This document shows, piece by piece, positions 27,201 to 35,129 of a stretch of DNA of 64,000 nt. Position numbers and translations under genes: made by a program. This stretch comes from Effrenium voratum (lineage: Eukaryota > Sar > Dinophyceae > Suessiales > Symbiodiniaceae), in the NCBI GenBank assembly GCA_963377175.1, contig CAUJNA010003497.1:152501-216500 (forward strand). Direction: 5' to 3'. Within the stretch, counting starts at the first letter, position 1, and the number at the start of each line of letters is the position of its first letter. The notes under the pieces are model-generated. The model was not told the origin of the DNA and made no database searches. It saw only the letters and a program-made list of their open reading frames with translations.

Positions 27201-30200
27201 GGTTGCGACTAAAATGGTCTTCCCAAAAGATAAACACCCAGAAACTCAGGAAGTGAGTTTCCTTCTCACCCAGTGCCCACCCGGGACCGACTTGTTTAGT
27301 TGGCTGTCAGGGGATCAAACAGGTACACCCATCTTCGGGACACACCCATTTCTGCCGTGTTGATTATATGTTGGATGAGGCTCAAAATGGGAACCAGAAC
27401 AGCAATCATTTGCAGGTTTGGCTCTTGGGAGCAAAGATAACACGAGTGGTCGGCGTATGAAGGAGGACACAGGAAAACAAGACGCCGCTGTCGAGAAAGT
27501 TCATCGCGCGCCGAGCGAGCTGCTACTTTGTAACGAGTGCGGTTGAACCCCACAAATCTATTCCTTACTCGTGAATTTCGGAAATGGCTCTTCTGATACC
27601 GAAGTGCACCATCCCTATGACTGTGTTTCAAGCAGACACACGGGAAGATGCGAAACGCAGATCTCTGAATTCGGTCCTTGAGTCACGTTGTCAACCAATC
27701 ACATGAGGCTGATTTCAGCTCACATGACTACTTCTGGAAGGGTGATTGCTGTGAGACACTCCATCTGGTCTTGATCACCAGTCTCTTTCCGATAGACCAC
27801 TCTCTTTCCAGGCCCATGGAACATGGAAGCTCAAGTTCCTCGTGTTCAAAGAGAGTCCAAAGAAAGTTCCCATGACCTCACCTGCTAAGCCCTGTAAATA
27901 CATTTGAGTACCTCTGGGACCTGGCAAAAACAAACCAACGACGATTCTGATCCATATTTCGTGAACTCTAAGGCACTGTCCGAGCCTCAGGTCCAATCCC
28001 TAAAGGGACCTGGGTCCGGGTCTAGTCAACTGTTCTTGAGTGCATTGGCTGAGTCCAAAGTTGATATTTCCACTAAAATGGAGTGAGGTTGACTTTAAAA
28101 CACCATAAGTACCAAAGCGAGTTGCACTAATAGGGAGTTGTACTAAACATAATTACCAAAGATCCCAAAAAGTGACTAAAGTCCAACTCAGAGAATGAGA
28201 TGGATCGATCGGCCCCCAGAAAGGTCAGAAAGGTCGACTTGAACCCTTTGACCGGCCAAGGATGCGAACGGATTCCAACATGATTCCGATTCGGCCCCAC
28301 CCATGTTGGCGAAACTCGTAGTCTTGACCCAAACGCACCCTCCCCAAACAAAAAACAGAAACATCGCAACCCTCGGATCCCAAAGAGGCCACATCACCGC
28401 CAAAGAAAAGCCTCCAAAAAAGGCAAGATAAGTCCTGGGACACCCCTAAAAAAGGGAAAATACCCCAACCGCAATTCCCCCCCCCAGTTGGTCCTGGGAC
28501 TCGAGGAGCCCCCAGTTCCCGCGGTATTCCCCCCGCGGTATCCCTCTCTCTAAGGCGCAGGGTGTGGCCCGCGTTGGCGCCGCCGTTGAACCGGGCGCAG
28601 AGCTGCACGTTCTGCGCCAGGATGTCCACCAGCTTGCCCTTGCCTTCACACCGCTAGGGTTCATCAATACTCCATTTGGCTGTGGTTGTCAATACCGTTA
28701 AACGGGATCCCAGTTTGGTTGGGATTGGTGAATTCACCACCCATTTAGAACCTATTGTAGTGGTTGGGTTGAATCGGATGTTGACTGGGCGGGATTTCCA
28801 CCCATGGCCATGCGCTACTGCGGAAGGATTCGCAATCCATTTCGCACCTTCAAGAAACCCCGCAAGGATTTTCGATTCCCCCTATAAATACCAACAATGC
28901 TTTCCCATGGTGTCTTGGGTGGTGCAGGATTTTGCCCATCCACAGTAGGGTTGATCAATATTCCATTTAGGGCCAGCGACCAAAGATAACTTTGAGGCTT
29001 TGCCTCCGGAACTTGAACCCAAAGAGGACAGTTGAGGTTGACCTGACCCCGTATGAACCAATCCAATGATGCTTTATGGGGGGTTGCTTTTCCCTGGGTT
29101 TAGTGGTTGAAATCAGACCACTTTTGAAAGAAAGCAACCCCCTATTAATAAACAGGGCGGCCAACATCATCAGGGGAAGCCCATGCCCGCACATGTGTGC
29201 GTGCGCTTGTGCGCTTGTGCGCTTGTGCGCTTGTGCGCTTGTGCGCTTGTGCGCTTGTGCGCTTGTGTGCTTGTGTGCTTGTGTGCTTGTGTGCTTGTGT
29301 GCTTGTGTTCTTGTGTGCTTGTCTGCTTGTGTGCTTGTGTGTGTGTCTGTGTCTCTGTGTGTGCGTGTGCGTGTGAGTGTGGGTGTGGGTGTGGGTGTGG
29401 GTGTGTGTGGGTGTGTGGGTGTGTGGGTGTGTGGGTGTGCGGGTGTGCGGGTGTGCGGGTGTGTGGGTGTGTGGGTGTGTGGGTGTGTGTGGGTGTGTGG
29501 GTGTGTGGGTGTGCAGGTGTGAGGTTGTGCGGGTGTGCGGGTGTGCGGGTGTGGGCGTGTGTGGGTGTGTGGGTGTGTGGGTGTGGGTGTGGGTGTGTGG
29601 GTGTGTGGGTGTGGGTGTGCGTGTGTGTGTTTGTTTGTGTTTGTGATTGCTTGTGTTTGTGTTTGTTTGTGTATGTTTGTGTGTGTTTGTGTGTGTTTGT
29701 GTGTGTTTGTGTGTGTTTGTGTGTGTTTGTGTGTGTTTGTTTGTGTGTGTGTGTGTGTCTGTGTGTCTGTGTGTCTGTGTGTCTGTGTGTCTGTGTGTCT
29801 GTGTGTCTGTGTGTCTGTGTGTCTGTGTGTCTGTGTGTCTGTGTGTCTGTGTGTCTGTGTGTCTGTGTGTCTGTGTGTCTGTGTGTCTGTGTGTCTGTGT
29901 GTCTGTGTGTCTGTGTGTCTGTGTGTCTGTGTCTGTGTGGTTGTGTGTGCTTGTGTTTGTGTGTTTGTGTTTGTTTGTGTTTGTGTTTGTATGTGTGTGC
30001 TTGTGTGTGTGTGTGTTTGTTTGTTTGTGTTTGTGTTTGTGTGTGTTTGTGTGTTTGTGTGCGTGAGGCTTCTTTCACCAACCCATGTTTCTTTATCGTA
30101 ATTGGAGGGGAATCCAGCCGTTCCCTTGCAATAATCTGGTAATCTGGTGGCTTCTTTGGCTAGTTCGAATCAGTTCCCCTTAATTTGTAGGAGGGAACCA

Positions 30201-32177
30201 ACCCGTTACCCGCAGGTCGCCACAGGGCACAGTGTGCCCATAGACTAGGGACCCACTTGGGTATCAGTGTATTTCCTGCACCCTATGCCAAGAAAGGGAG
30301 ATGAACAAATGAGTAACTTCCTCGTAGTTTCCCTTTCGAAAACCACCTCATATTTAAAAACACCCCGACTGATTCCGGGGTAAAACGACCGTGCTTCAGG
30401 TGTGTGAATGACAGTACCACCTACTTCAATGCCAAAACAGTTTTGCGGTATATTGCGAAAAGCCTGGTTAGACATGATGCTTGAAAGCAACTGAGCGGTT
30501 GTGGGAATCTGACATACAGGGCGTACACGTTTCCCTTTGGTTTGCATCCAACATTTGGGGCACGGAGAAGTGTCGCCCCGACCTTATTCCGCCCAAACCA
30601 GAAGGCTCATGCTGGGGATTAAAAGGTGCATTCAGGTGCATTCACGTTTCACCAAACCAGGCTTTCCCTGTGAACCTTCATGGGTCTGCATTCTTTTTGA
30701 GCCTGAAATGAGAATCCCAGTGCTCCCAGTTACCACTGTAGTAGGTAACCAAGGGGACCAATGATGTTAAAGCCTAGAGGTAGCCATACCTGCTTTTACA
30801 TACTATAGCGGTAACGTGAATTGGATTGGAATCGGAAAAACCCTCCCATCGCGTTGCGCGACGTCGAAACTTCGTTTGAGGGAAGAAAGCCTTGGGCGTT
30901 GGTCCCCTGATCCTCAGAATCCGAGAGAGAGACTCTAGCACCTAAACCCTCCGCCTGGAAAGAAAAGGTGAACCTGGGGCATGACGAAAGATGGGCACAG
31001 GGAAAGCCAGCAGATTTAAAGCTTGGTTGCTTGTAACGACCCCTCTGCAAAAAGTGAATAACCCTTTGTGTGTCCAATTCGCAGAATCCGAACTATCTCG
31101 ACGAAAACGTGCAAAGTCCAAAGAGCTGGTACCAAATAGCCATAAAGGTTAAAAAGGTCAGATTGGCATTTACCCAGCTTTGTGGTTAAGAGTCTAAGTT
31201 GCTTTTGTTGGTTTTCCGGTTTTCCCCAATGGTCATCCCATGCAAAGGACCTTTTGATGAACCCCGACTGAGTTTTCTTAGGAGAGATTTCCGGGGCGTC
31301 TGTGCCAAATTCCGCATCCGAGCTGCCTTCATCGCCCCACCTGGCCGCCGCAAGTTGTCTTCGGCCGGGGGACGTTGATTTGGGCGCCCCGCTGTCGTTT
31401 GGAAGCTGACATTCAAACAAGTGACTCGATCCATGAAAAAGGTATTCGAAGCTGACTTCAAGGGAACCCATGGAACAAAAAGAACAGCAAAAACAACACG
31501 AGGAGCTGCGAACATCCCGAGACTGAGCTTCACTTTCCTGGGTTCTCAGGTTTCATCCGTCTTTCCACCAAGCCACCAGAGACTCCAGAAAATCGATGGT
31601 TTTGGAAAAGAGCGATGGCAAAACAAATGGGGAATGAACCAACGCCTAGAAAACTGAGCAGCGCCCAAAACCCACTCTCTTGTGGTCCTCATGGCTATTC
31701 AGGTTCATATAGGCATTTCTGCAACCTCAAATTAAAATAATTATAAAAGCCTAATGCCTAAGGGCCCCTGTCAGGCGAAAGCCTTACGGCGCGTCAGCCG
31801 TACTTGCGGGGGCCGTCCTGGATCGCATGCTTTGATCAAGTGGTTTCGGCTTGCTGGTCCTCGGTGGGAACTGAGTTGGAACACCCCCAAAAATAACCAT
31901 CACTTGAGGTTTCCATAAAAGGGGCATCCCGACTTGTTCATTCCCAGAATCTAGGGTTTGATTGCCTGAGAACCATGCTTTTCAGGATATATTTTCTTTT
32001 TTTTAAAGGGAAACCAACATGAAAATCGCATTTGTTTTGTTTCCTGTTTTTTGGGTGGGGGGATCCCCTAAAAAAGACACACAGCAAGTCCATGGATTTC
32101 ATATCGAGGCGCTGGGCGCCCAAAATCACGCAGAACCTGGAATCCTCCCCGTTGGCGTTGCGTTCCAAGAACTTCGC
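247..32177 (-). CDS. purA: Adenylosuccinate synthetase gene, about 21 exons, C-terminus off window
   Basis: Adenylosuccinate synthetase joins IMP and aspartate with GTP to make adenylosuccinate, the first committed step to AMP (EC 6.3.4.4). Collinear minus-strand exons carry the family motifs in order: VILGAQ + WGDE + GKGKLVD (catalytic Asp), GGANAGHT (catalytic His), [82 protein letters not shown] (the IMP/aspartate loop) and [12 protein letters not shown]. Key residues are intact, so a functional gene is likely. About 1.1 kb of coding sequence (roughly 375 codons) spans 32 kb. About 90 C-terminal codons and the initiator exon are missing: the first lie left of base 1, the second is unresolved right of 32,177. 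Individual exons are listed separately. Exon phase agrees at most junctions; introns are mainly GC-AG. Confidence 0.95.
248..291 (-). CDS. purA: purA exon [14 protein letters not shown]
   Basis: Continues LTKLD as [15 protein letters not shown], matching LDVLxx(L/I)KxIxIxxAY. Acceptor TTCCCAG|G. The 3' end is tentative. The remaining C-terminal exons (about 90 codons) are left of the window. Confidence 0.85.
1858..1894 (-). CDS. purA: purA 37-nt exon [12 protein letters not shown]
   Basis: Reads (V)[12 protein letters not shown], matching the family's NGF-T-x-L-x-LTKLD. Acceptor CGCAAG|G; GT donor (GTGCCT), phase 0. Confidence 0.92.
2308..2432. repeat. Minisatellite, unit ggttccgcag
   Basis: About ten units of 9-11 bp (ggttccgca with g/a additions), decaying at the 3' side. 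In a purA intron. Confidence 0.9.
2572..2885. repeat. Degenerate CCCTAAA-like tract
   Basis: Dense accctaa, ccaaccctaa, ctaaacc and ccctaagccctg words over 310 bp: the C-rich strand of a TTTAGGG-type telomere repeat, strongly diverged. Confidence 0.6.
4405..4522. repeat. TTTAGGG-like interstitial tract
   Basis: Many tttaggg, gtttagg, gggtttaggg words in about 115 bp: the G-rich strand of a plant/alga/dinoflagellate-type telomere repeat. Confidence 0.8.
5688..5810. repeat. Foldback family I (ccatttgcttaagtcccctgg ends)
   Basis: About 100-120 bp: the left end ccatttgcttaag..cccctgg is matched by a right end containing caaatgg; core includes gatagattcc(t/g)tttaa. Other copies: 8,865-8,960; 16,345-16,440; 25,462-25,548; 44,950-45,030. 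Confidence 0.75.
5870..5982 (-). CDS. purA: purA exon with [18 protein letters not shown]
   Basis: Largest exon (113 nt). Encodes [10 protein letters not shown] then [18 protein letters not shown] and ALVKYSAMV. The TTGRRRR loop binds aspartate and IMP. Acceptor TGCGAG|G; GC donor (GCGCCT) after ATG GT, completed to Val by the next exon. Confidence 0.97.
6019..6128. repeat. Minisatellite, unit (a)aatgtggaga
   Basis: About nine units of 10-13 bp starting 37 nt upstream (coding sense) of the acceptor for the GHEYG exon; weaker related sequence continues to about 6,385. Confidence 0.85.
9121..9215. repeat. Foldback family G (gtgtgtc..gagggtaccc ... gacacac)
   Basis: About 90 bp with gtgtgt/acacac ends and a central tttaaagggaaaccaaa. 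Other copies: 575-680; 23,205-23,300; 23,415-23,575; 24,350-24,420; 31,985-32,085; 35,656-35,755; 57,085-57,175. Confidence 0.75.
9296..9446 (+). other. Coding-like segment inside a purA intron
   Basis: The plus frame reads [20 protein letters not shown] then [14 protein letters not shown], with roughly two thirds of codons ending in G or C. The minus frame ([14 protein letters not shown]) is also open. It may be an exon of an antisense gene, a captured fragment, a lineage-specific purA insertion, or chance. No splice sites could be tied to homology. Confidence 0.25.
10036..10077 (-). CDS. purA: purA exon [14 protein letters not shown]
   Basis: Perfect match to the KAYTTRVGxGPFPTE signature. 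Acceptor TGGCAG|G. The 3' end after GAA is uncertain because no GC or GT lies directly at the phase-0 boundary (next bases CCTCGG). Confidence 0.92.
10945..10994 (-). CDS. purA: purA exon [16 protein letters not shown]
   Basis: Completes the split Gly and reads [16 protein letters not shown], the family's G-(I/V)-PP...(V/I)-x-GV-x-K. Acceptor GAGAG|G; GC donor (GCCAAG), phase 0 before AYTTR. Confidence 0.97.
12061..12100 (-). CDS. purA: purA 40-nt exon [14 protein letters not shown]
   Basis: Continues DFGTYPF as [13 protein letters not shown](G), a near-perfect family match. Acceptor TGCAAG|G; GC donor (GCCGAA) splits the Gly codon. Confidence 0.96.
12677..12722. repeat. Heptamer repeat (GACTTCC)n beside a splice donor
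   Basis: Five to six units of gacttcc on the plus strand, immediately inside the intron after the VLVEGAN exon. Confidence 0.85.
12727..12786 (-). CDS. purA: purA exon [20 protein letters not shown]
   Basis: Exactly the family signature that forms the GTP/IMP site. Acceptor TCGAG|G; GC donor (GCTTCT). A heptamer repeat (GGAAGTC)n begins about ten bases into the intron. Confidence 0.97.
12787..15096 (-). other. purA intron, 2.3 kb
   Basis: Between the IVDSV and VLVEGAN exons. Holds tandemly arranged family A copies (12,970-13,230), a poly-A run (13,759-13,780), a C-rich patch (13,860-13,920) and a family E copy (14,858-14,966). Confidence 0.7.
14858..14966. repeat. Dispersed family E (acccagaaa ... 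ggtcagatccggtcgattcg)
   Basis: Shared order: ggacccagaaa, aggtgaacaccttttgggtcc, catggttgcca, aaccaaaaggtcagatccgg, tcgattcgctttgggcaag. Other copies: 12,390-12,440 (partial); 15,386-15,484; 18,928-19,016; 19,730-19,836; 25,078-25,168; 54,533-54,642. Confidence 0.85.
15097..15171 (-). CDS. purA: purA exon [20 protein letters not shown]
   Basis: Matches the family segment Y-x-x-(Y/F)-A/S-E-x-(L/I)-R-P/H-x-(I/V)-x-D-(S/T)-V, ending TLIHE. Acceptor CGCCAG|G. The 3' end is followed by GAGTCG, an apparent GA donor in phase with VLVEGAN. Confidence 0.9.
16097..16196. repeat. Dispersed family A (cccctgctgaaagtt ... gctgggaaccaccaag)
   Basis: Shared start cccctgctnaaagttnaactttt, middle agtggtt..ggaaactacca, end ggatggctgggaaccaccaag. 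Other copies: 7,900-7,995; 11,735-11,825; 12,970-13,230 (several in tandem); 21,911-21,970; 41,819-41,915; 62,895-63,005; 63,675-63,740. Confidence 0.8.
16248..16325 (-). CDS. purA: purA exon [16 protein letters not shown]...NIEE
   Basis: A 26-codon GC-rich frame lies between AAG|GCG and a GC donor (GCCATC). Position and the pattern Y-x-x-K-Y-x-F-D suit the variable region before [11 protein letters not shown]. It may contain a lineage-specific insertion (GGQKGGVEN). Confidence 0.7.
16326..19034 (-). other. purA intron, 2.7 kb
   Basis: Holds a family I copy (16,345-16,440), AAAC-rich low-complexity sequence (17,687-17,775), a ctctgcaaaaag copy (18,600-18,720) and a family E copy (18,928-19,016). 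No exon recognised. Confidence 0.65.
19035..19083 (-). CDS. purA: purA exon [16 protein letters not shown]
   Basis: Follows the F-E-R-R-L-R exon in phase (CCTCAG|GAAG). KRFGD resembles the R(F/Y)GD before the linker helix in the family. The end at WADWE with a GA donor is tentative: it was chosen because later ends shift the next exon out of frame. Confidence 0.65.
20031..20074 (-). CDS. purA: purA exon [14 protein letters not shown]
   Basis: Matches the F-x-x-R-x-R-x-L helix after KAIR. Acceptor CACAG|G; GC donor (GCCCGG) after CAG AA. Reading on without splicing meets a stop three codons later, which supports splicing here. Confidence 0.82.
20075..22015 (-). other. purA intron, 1.9 kb
   Basis: Begins with the canonical GTAAGT. 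Contains a ctctgcaaaaag copy (21,017-21,130), two foldback C copies (21,264-21,371; 21,475-21,545) and a family A copy (21,911-21,970). Confidence 0.65.
21017..21130. repeat. Dispersed family B (acgacccctctgcaaaaagt)
   Basis: About 110 bp: acccctctgcaaaaagt, then tgtgggtccaa..gga, ..gtttcaacc, ..taaggtccaaagatcca, ..tagcaatcaag. Other copies: 7,568-7,680; 18,600-18,720; 31,036-31,150; 32,898-33,005; reverse orientation 63,185-63,240. Confidence 0.85.
22016..22102 (-). CDS. purA: purA exon [22 protein letters not shown]
   Basis: Carries the family signature [18 protein letters not shown], part of the IMP-binding surface. Twenty-nine codons. Acceptor GCTCAG|GGG. The donor is a canonical GTAAGT, one of only three GT donors found in well-phased junctions. 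Confidence 0.95.
22670..22713 (-). CDS. purA: purA exon [14 protein letters not shown]
   Basis: Matches the helix ending D-G-x-x-E-A-E before the GTTKRG loop. Acceptor GTTTCAG|C is the one clear acceptor not followed by G. Donor GC (GCGCAT), phase 0. Confidence 0.82.
23336..23387 (-). CDS. purA: purA exon [17 protein letters not shown]
   Basis: Corresponds to the family segment that ends with the (I/L)S-DRA strand. Acceptor TTCAG|G, donor GC (GCCGAT). The usual DRAH after IS is absent or altered here (IST), so the 3' junction is less secure. Confidence 0.75.
24065..24105 (-). CDS. purA: purA exon [14 protein letters not shown]
   Basis: Encodes (G)[13 protein letters not shown], the conserved segment after IGNG. 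Acceptor ATGAG|G, donor GC (GCGCGA), ending in phase 0 to meet ELKEFD. Confidence 0.92.
24593..24617 (-). CDS. purA: purA 25-nt exon ACKNLIGNG
   Basis: Encodes ACKNLIGN plus the first base of Gly, matching the NLIGNG motif. Acceptor TGCCAG|G; donor GC (GCCAGG). The split Gly codon is completed by the next exon (GC GTC GTG), giving IGNGVVVH. Confidence 0.82.
24618..26042 (-). other. purA intron, 1.4 kb
   Basis: Contains a poly-G run (24,740-24,751), family E (25,078-25,168) and family I (25,462-25,548) copies. A small exon for the expected HLLP segment may still be hidden in this part of the gene. Confidence 0.5.
26043..26085 (-). CDS. purA: probable purA exon [14 protein letters not shown]
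   Basis: A GC-rich third-position frame (about 16 of 18 codons end in G or C) starts at ATGAG|GGA and ends at a GC donor. It lies between the VDGKK and NLIGNG exons, where the family has a variable segment. The residues are not strongly conserved, so assignment rests on order and codon bias. Confidence 0.5.
26591..26636 (-). CDS. purA: purA exon, VDGKK strand
   Basis: Reads (L)LVDGKKC then LDRTGRRQ after a CCAAG|G acceptor. VDGKK follows NAGHT in the family. The expected HLLP segment is not visible here, so the 3' end (GT donor after CAG at 26,591) is tentative and a further small exon may be missing. Confidence 0.6.
26637..28558 (-). other. purA intron, 1.9 kb
   Basis: Contains a foldback C copy (26,912-26,990) and a degenerate copy near 28,110-28,199. 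No exon recognised. Confidence 0.6.
28559..28643 (-). CDS. purA: purA exon with GKGKLVD and GGANAGHT
   Basis: Encodes (G)[15 protein letters not shown] followed by [12 protein letters not shown], including the active-site His of NAGHT. The acceptor is TGTGAAG|G. The donor is GC (GCGCCT) after CT, which joins the next exon as Leu-Leu-Val-Asp-Gly. Length 85 nt; both phases fit. Confidence 0.92.
28644..31326 (-). other. purA intron with the GT-rich array
   Basis: GC-AG intron separating WGDE from GKGKLVD. Nearly a third is the GT-rich array at 29,195-30,066. It also holds a family D copy (about 28,800-28,955) and a ctctgcaaaaag copy (31,036-31,150). Confidence 0.75.
29195..30066. repeat. 870-bp GT-rich array of changing 8-mers
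   Basis: Successive blocks of 8-nt units: gcgcttgt (29,203-29,270), gtgtgctt (to 29,340), gtgtgggt and variants (29,375-29,630), gtgtgttt (29,640-29,745), gtgtgtct (29,757-29,935), then mixed. It lies within a purA intron. Long open frames on both strands here are repeat artefacts. Confidence 0.97.
31327..31340 (-). CDS. purA: purA 14-nt microexon encoding (Q)WGDE(G)
   Basis: The bases G TGG GGC GAT GAA G lie between an AG acceptor (GGCCAG) and a GC donor (GCAGCT). They exactly complete Gln from the previous exon and supply the invariant WGDE, with the catalytic Asp, before GKGKLVD. An unspliced 5' extension would read LAAARWGDE and lose both the strand residues and the Gln. The microexon reading is therefore preferred. 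Confidence 0.75.
32113..32177 (-). CDS. purA: purA exon 1 found (GAQ of the GAQWGDEG motif)
   Basis: Reads [18 protein letters not shown] then ILGA and the first two bases of Gln, the first strand and P-loop-like start of the enzyme. It ends at GGC GCC CA, followed by a GC donor. The reading frame stays open upstream to about 32,300, so the 5' boundary (AG|GCGAAG at 32,177/8) is tentative. An upstream exon with the start codon is expected. Confidence 0.75.
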
Positions 32178-34630
32178 CTCAGAGGCGTCGATGTTTTGGG
32201 CACCGAGCGTATCAGAAACCCAGGGCTCCCCCGGACCCACCAACAAATGCTGGTTTCCCTGTTGGTTTCTCTTGAAAACCACCCTCCTCAACAAAAACAA
32301 CATAGGCACAGCCCAACAACAGTTGTTCTAAGGTATGATGTCAGCCACTGACTAGACAAGTTGGTATTTACCAGGAGATATCTGATTCTTGAAAATGTGA
32401 TACGCAAACGAGGGCAGCTTTCTGTTTGATTGGAAGTCTTTTGCAACGACCCCAAGAAGAGTATGAAGCAAGCACAAGCAAGATGTCTAACGTGTCCCGA
32501 AATAATTCCTGAGAAATGAAACATAAAATGGAGAAGCGTAGTGTGTAGTGTTTGCCGATTGGCGCAAGTTACTATAAACAGGCGTCAACCATAGGCAATG
32601 TCGGATCAGTATGCTTCAGTAAAGGACCTATGAACCAGGATTCAGGAGCTGGTTCTACCCCAGAGTCTGATCAATCCTCATCTAGCACGCCCTTTTGCTC
32701 AATGCAGCAAAAGGCGCCATGCCTTTGCGCTGGGCCCCTCCTGAAATGCGTGCAGCAAATACGTCGCGAGAATGCCGCTTGGTTCCCCCTTTAGGTTTCC
32801 CCAATGCCAGACGCCATGTTCATCTGGAGGTTGAACCTAGCCCAATGGGGTGTGTAGCTGACAAGCCAAGACAGGGATCAAGAGGCTAGGTTGCTGTTAA
32901 CCCCTCTGCAAAAGGTTTAACTGTTGGTGGACTCAATGGAAACTCTGCTGTTTCCCAAGAAGTTAAAGTCTAAAGATCCAACCCAATAGCAATCAAGTAA
33001 ACAACCGTCCTCCATGGAAGCTGGGGGAGCTTCAAAAACTAATCACAAGCTGTCACACTATATGGGGATTGTTCAAAATGAAGGTGCTTGGAATTCACCG
33101 AATCATGGCGGTTTCGCTCTCCTGTCGACTCTCGTGTTCCGTTAGCGGGGGCAAATGATTTACAAAGGTCATGCCTACACAATGTTTGTTGATAAAGGAT
33201 TGTCTTTCCAACCGTTTTGCACTGCAATCGCCGGCCTTTCGCGATGCAGGTGTTTCCTTTCATTCGTGCCGTTGCCGCCCCCAAATCCTTTCACGGGTCT
33301 CGCTGTACGTCTGCGTTTGGGCGATTCGGCTGCCTTTGGTCCACTGCGGAAATCTCTGGGCTGCCCCCCAAGCCACGGGGTGCAGGTCTCTTCTCTCTCG
33401 ATGCGGAAAGTCCCTTTGACGTGTGTGATTCTGCAAATGGGGCTTCTTAAAGTTGGGACACCTGGATGACACAACCAGCTAGACTTACAGGTCACTCATT
33501 TGGGAATCGTGGGGTACCAGGAATCATCCACTACAGGCATGCAAGAACCATCTAAAGTCTTAACGAACCTCCTTGCAGAGCGGGCACATACTTGAGAAGA
33601 CTTGAATCTGCCAATACAGGAGCAAAACCAGTCTCTGGATCCACACACATTCACAACTAAGTGGCAAAACCAGGCACCGGCGACAAGCGGGAACTGCAAA
33701 CATGCCTTTCAAAAATGCAAACAACCGCTTTCACTTTGGCGCCGTTTGCCTCGGCAAGCACAACCAATACGCAACAAAGGGTCCAGGCACCTGTCAGGAT
33801 TCGGCGCCTCTGTGGAACTGCCCCCACAGATTCCAAGCACTGAAGGTAACCATCGCATGTTCCACCGCCATATATCCATCAACCAATGACTAAAAAAAAG
33901 AGGTATGTCGCATGGAAAGCCAGGCTTTTCCAAGATTTTCCCAAAGAAAAGTACTTGCAGTCTACTATGGTGACCCGGGAATAAAAGAACAAGCAATCTG
34001 GTAGATTCATACAGGGGTCCCAGATTTTAGGTGGGATCTGGATCGGCTTTTGGGGGAACACCCGATAAGACACGCCAGGTTGATCACTTTCGTAACATTC
34101 GTTCGGAGTTCCATGTACATGTCAACTCCCGGCTTTCTGCTGACAGATGGTTTCGGATCATCCAAGGTGGGCAACTAAGGAAACGTCGGTTGGTTTAGCC
34201 CAGCCAGGCTCAGTACTTAACACTGGTCTGTGGCTGTCCCTTTCCCGCCCACTCTCCTGCTCGTCGAAGTCAGTCAGACGGCAGCGATGGATAGTTAGCT
34301 TGCGCTGTTTGTAAAATGCTTACTTTGTCACTCCATGGTAATCAACCTTGGTAAATGACCAGTTTCAGACATAAATCCCTTGACCCAACGTGGCCGCGGT
34401 GTCAGGCAACATGAACTGAACCTCAATAATTATGAGAGGGATCCTGTCAAAACCAAATGGATTCAGAACTCTCAACGGATGGTTCTATCTGGTGGTTGTA
34501 TACCTAATATTTGTGTGGAGAAAAACACAGTCTTAGACTCAAGGCCCCATTTCTATTGGCCTGCGTTGTCCTCGGCCAAGTTGGTGGCCAATCTACGTGA
34601 AGGCTTCTTGGTAGCTTCAAGCAAGTGTAT

Positions 34631-34664
34631 AGGCAGGCAGGCAAGCAGGCAGGCAGGCAGGCAA
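34631..34664. repeat. (AGGC)n microsatellite
   Basis: About eight aggc units with one interruption. Confidence 0.9.
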
Positions 34665-35025
34665 ACAACCTGGTAGGGCAGGTCCATTTGGGCAAGTCAC
34701 CGTTTGCCGGGCAACGAACTCGCACCGCTCAAGTCGATCAGTGTGACTTGCTCACTTTGAAGACCTTTCCCTCCTTACAGAAAGTGCCCCCAAAGCACGA
34801 GTCGCCACAAACATGTGGGGGCTGCCAAAATCAGCGGTCGTTGTTGGTATCCCCGTAAGGCGGGGCACTCTTTTTGACCAAGATTCTCCCAGGCACATGG
34901 GTCTGGCTCAAAATTGAAGAACCCGGAAAAATCAGGTGTTCGTCTTTGATTCCATTTACCTTAAGGTGCCATTTGGTTTCCATCTCTTTGAGCCACATGG
35001 CACAATTAGTGAGTCCCTGGTTTGT

Positions 35026-35129
35026 CTCACTTCCTGAGTGGATTGGCCCAAAAAAGTCGAAACTGTTTGCTTTCCCCTAAAACGGTGTAAACCCAAAAAG
35101 TGACTAAAATCCAGGAGCTCAGGAAGTGA
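35026..35129. repeat. Foldback family C (ends CTCACTTCCTGAG / CTCAGGAAGTGA)
   Basis: A roughly 100-bp element with 12-13 bp inverted ends and a core including gtggattggcc and aaaaagtgactaaa. Other copies: 4,953-5,038; 21,264-21,371; 21,475-21,545; 22,747-22,842; 26,912-26,990; 38,086-38,188; 42,131-42,212; 53,356-53,460; degenerate near 24,299-24,460, 28,110-28,199 and 39,498. No coding capacity; MITE- or introner-like. Confidence 0.85.

Noticed and set aside
29170..30142. Open frames of 300+ codons on both strands
   Set aside because: They are the GT/CA array read in frame (His-Thr or Val-Cys repeats); no start context, no non-repeat domain.
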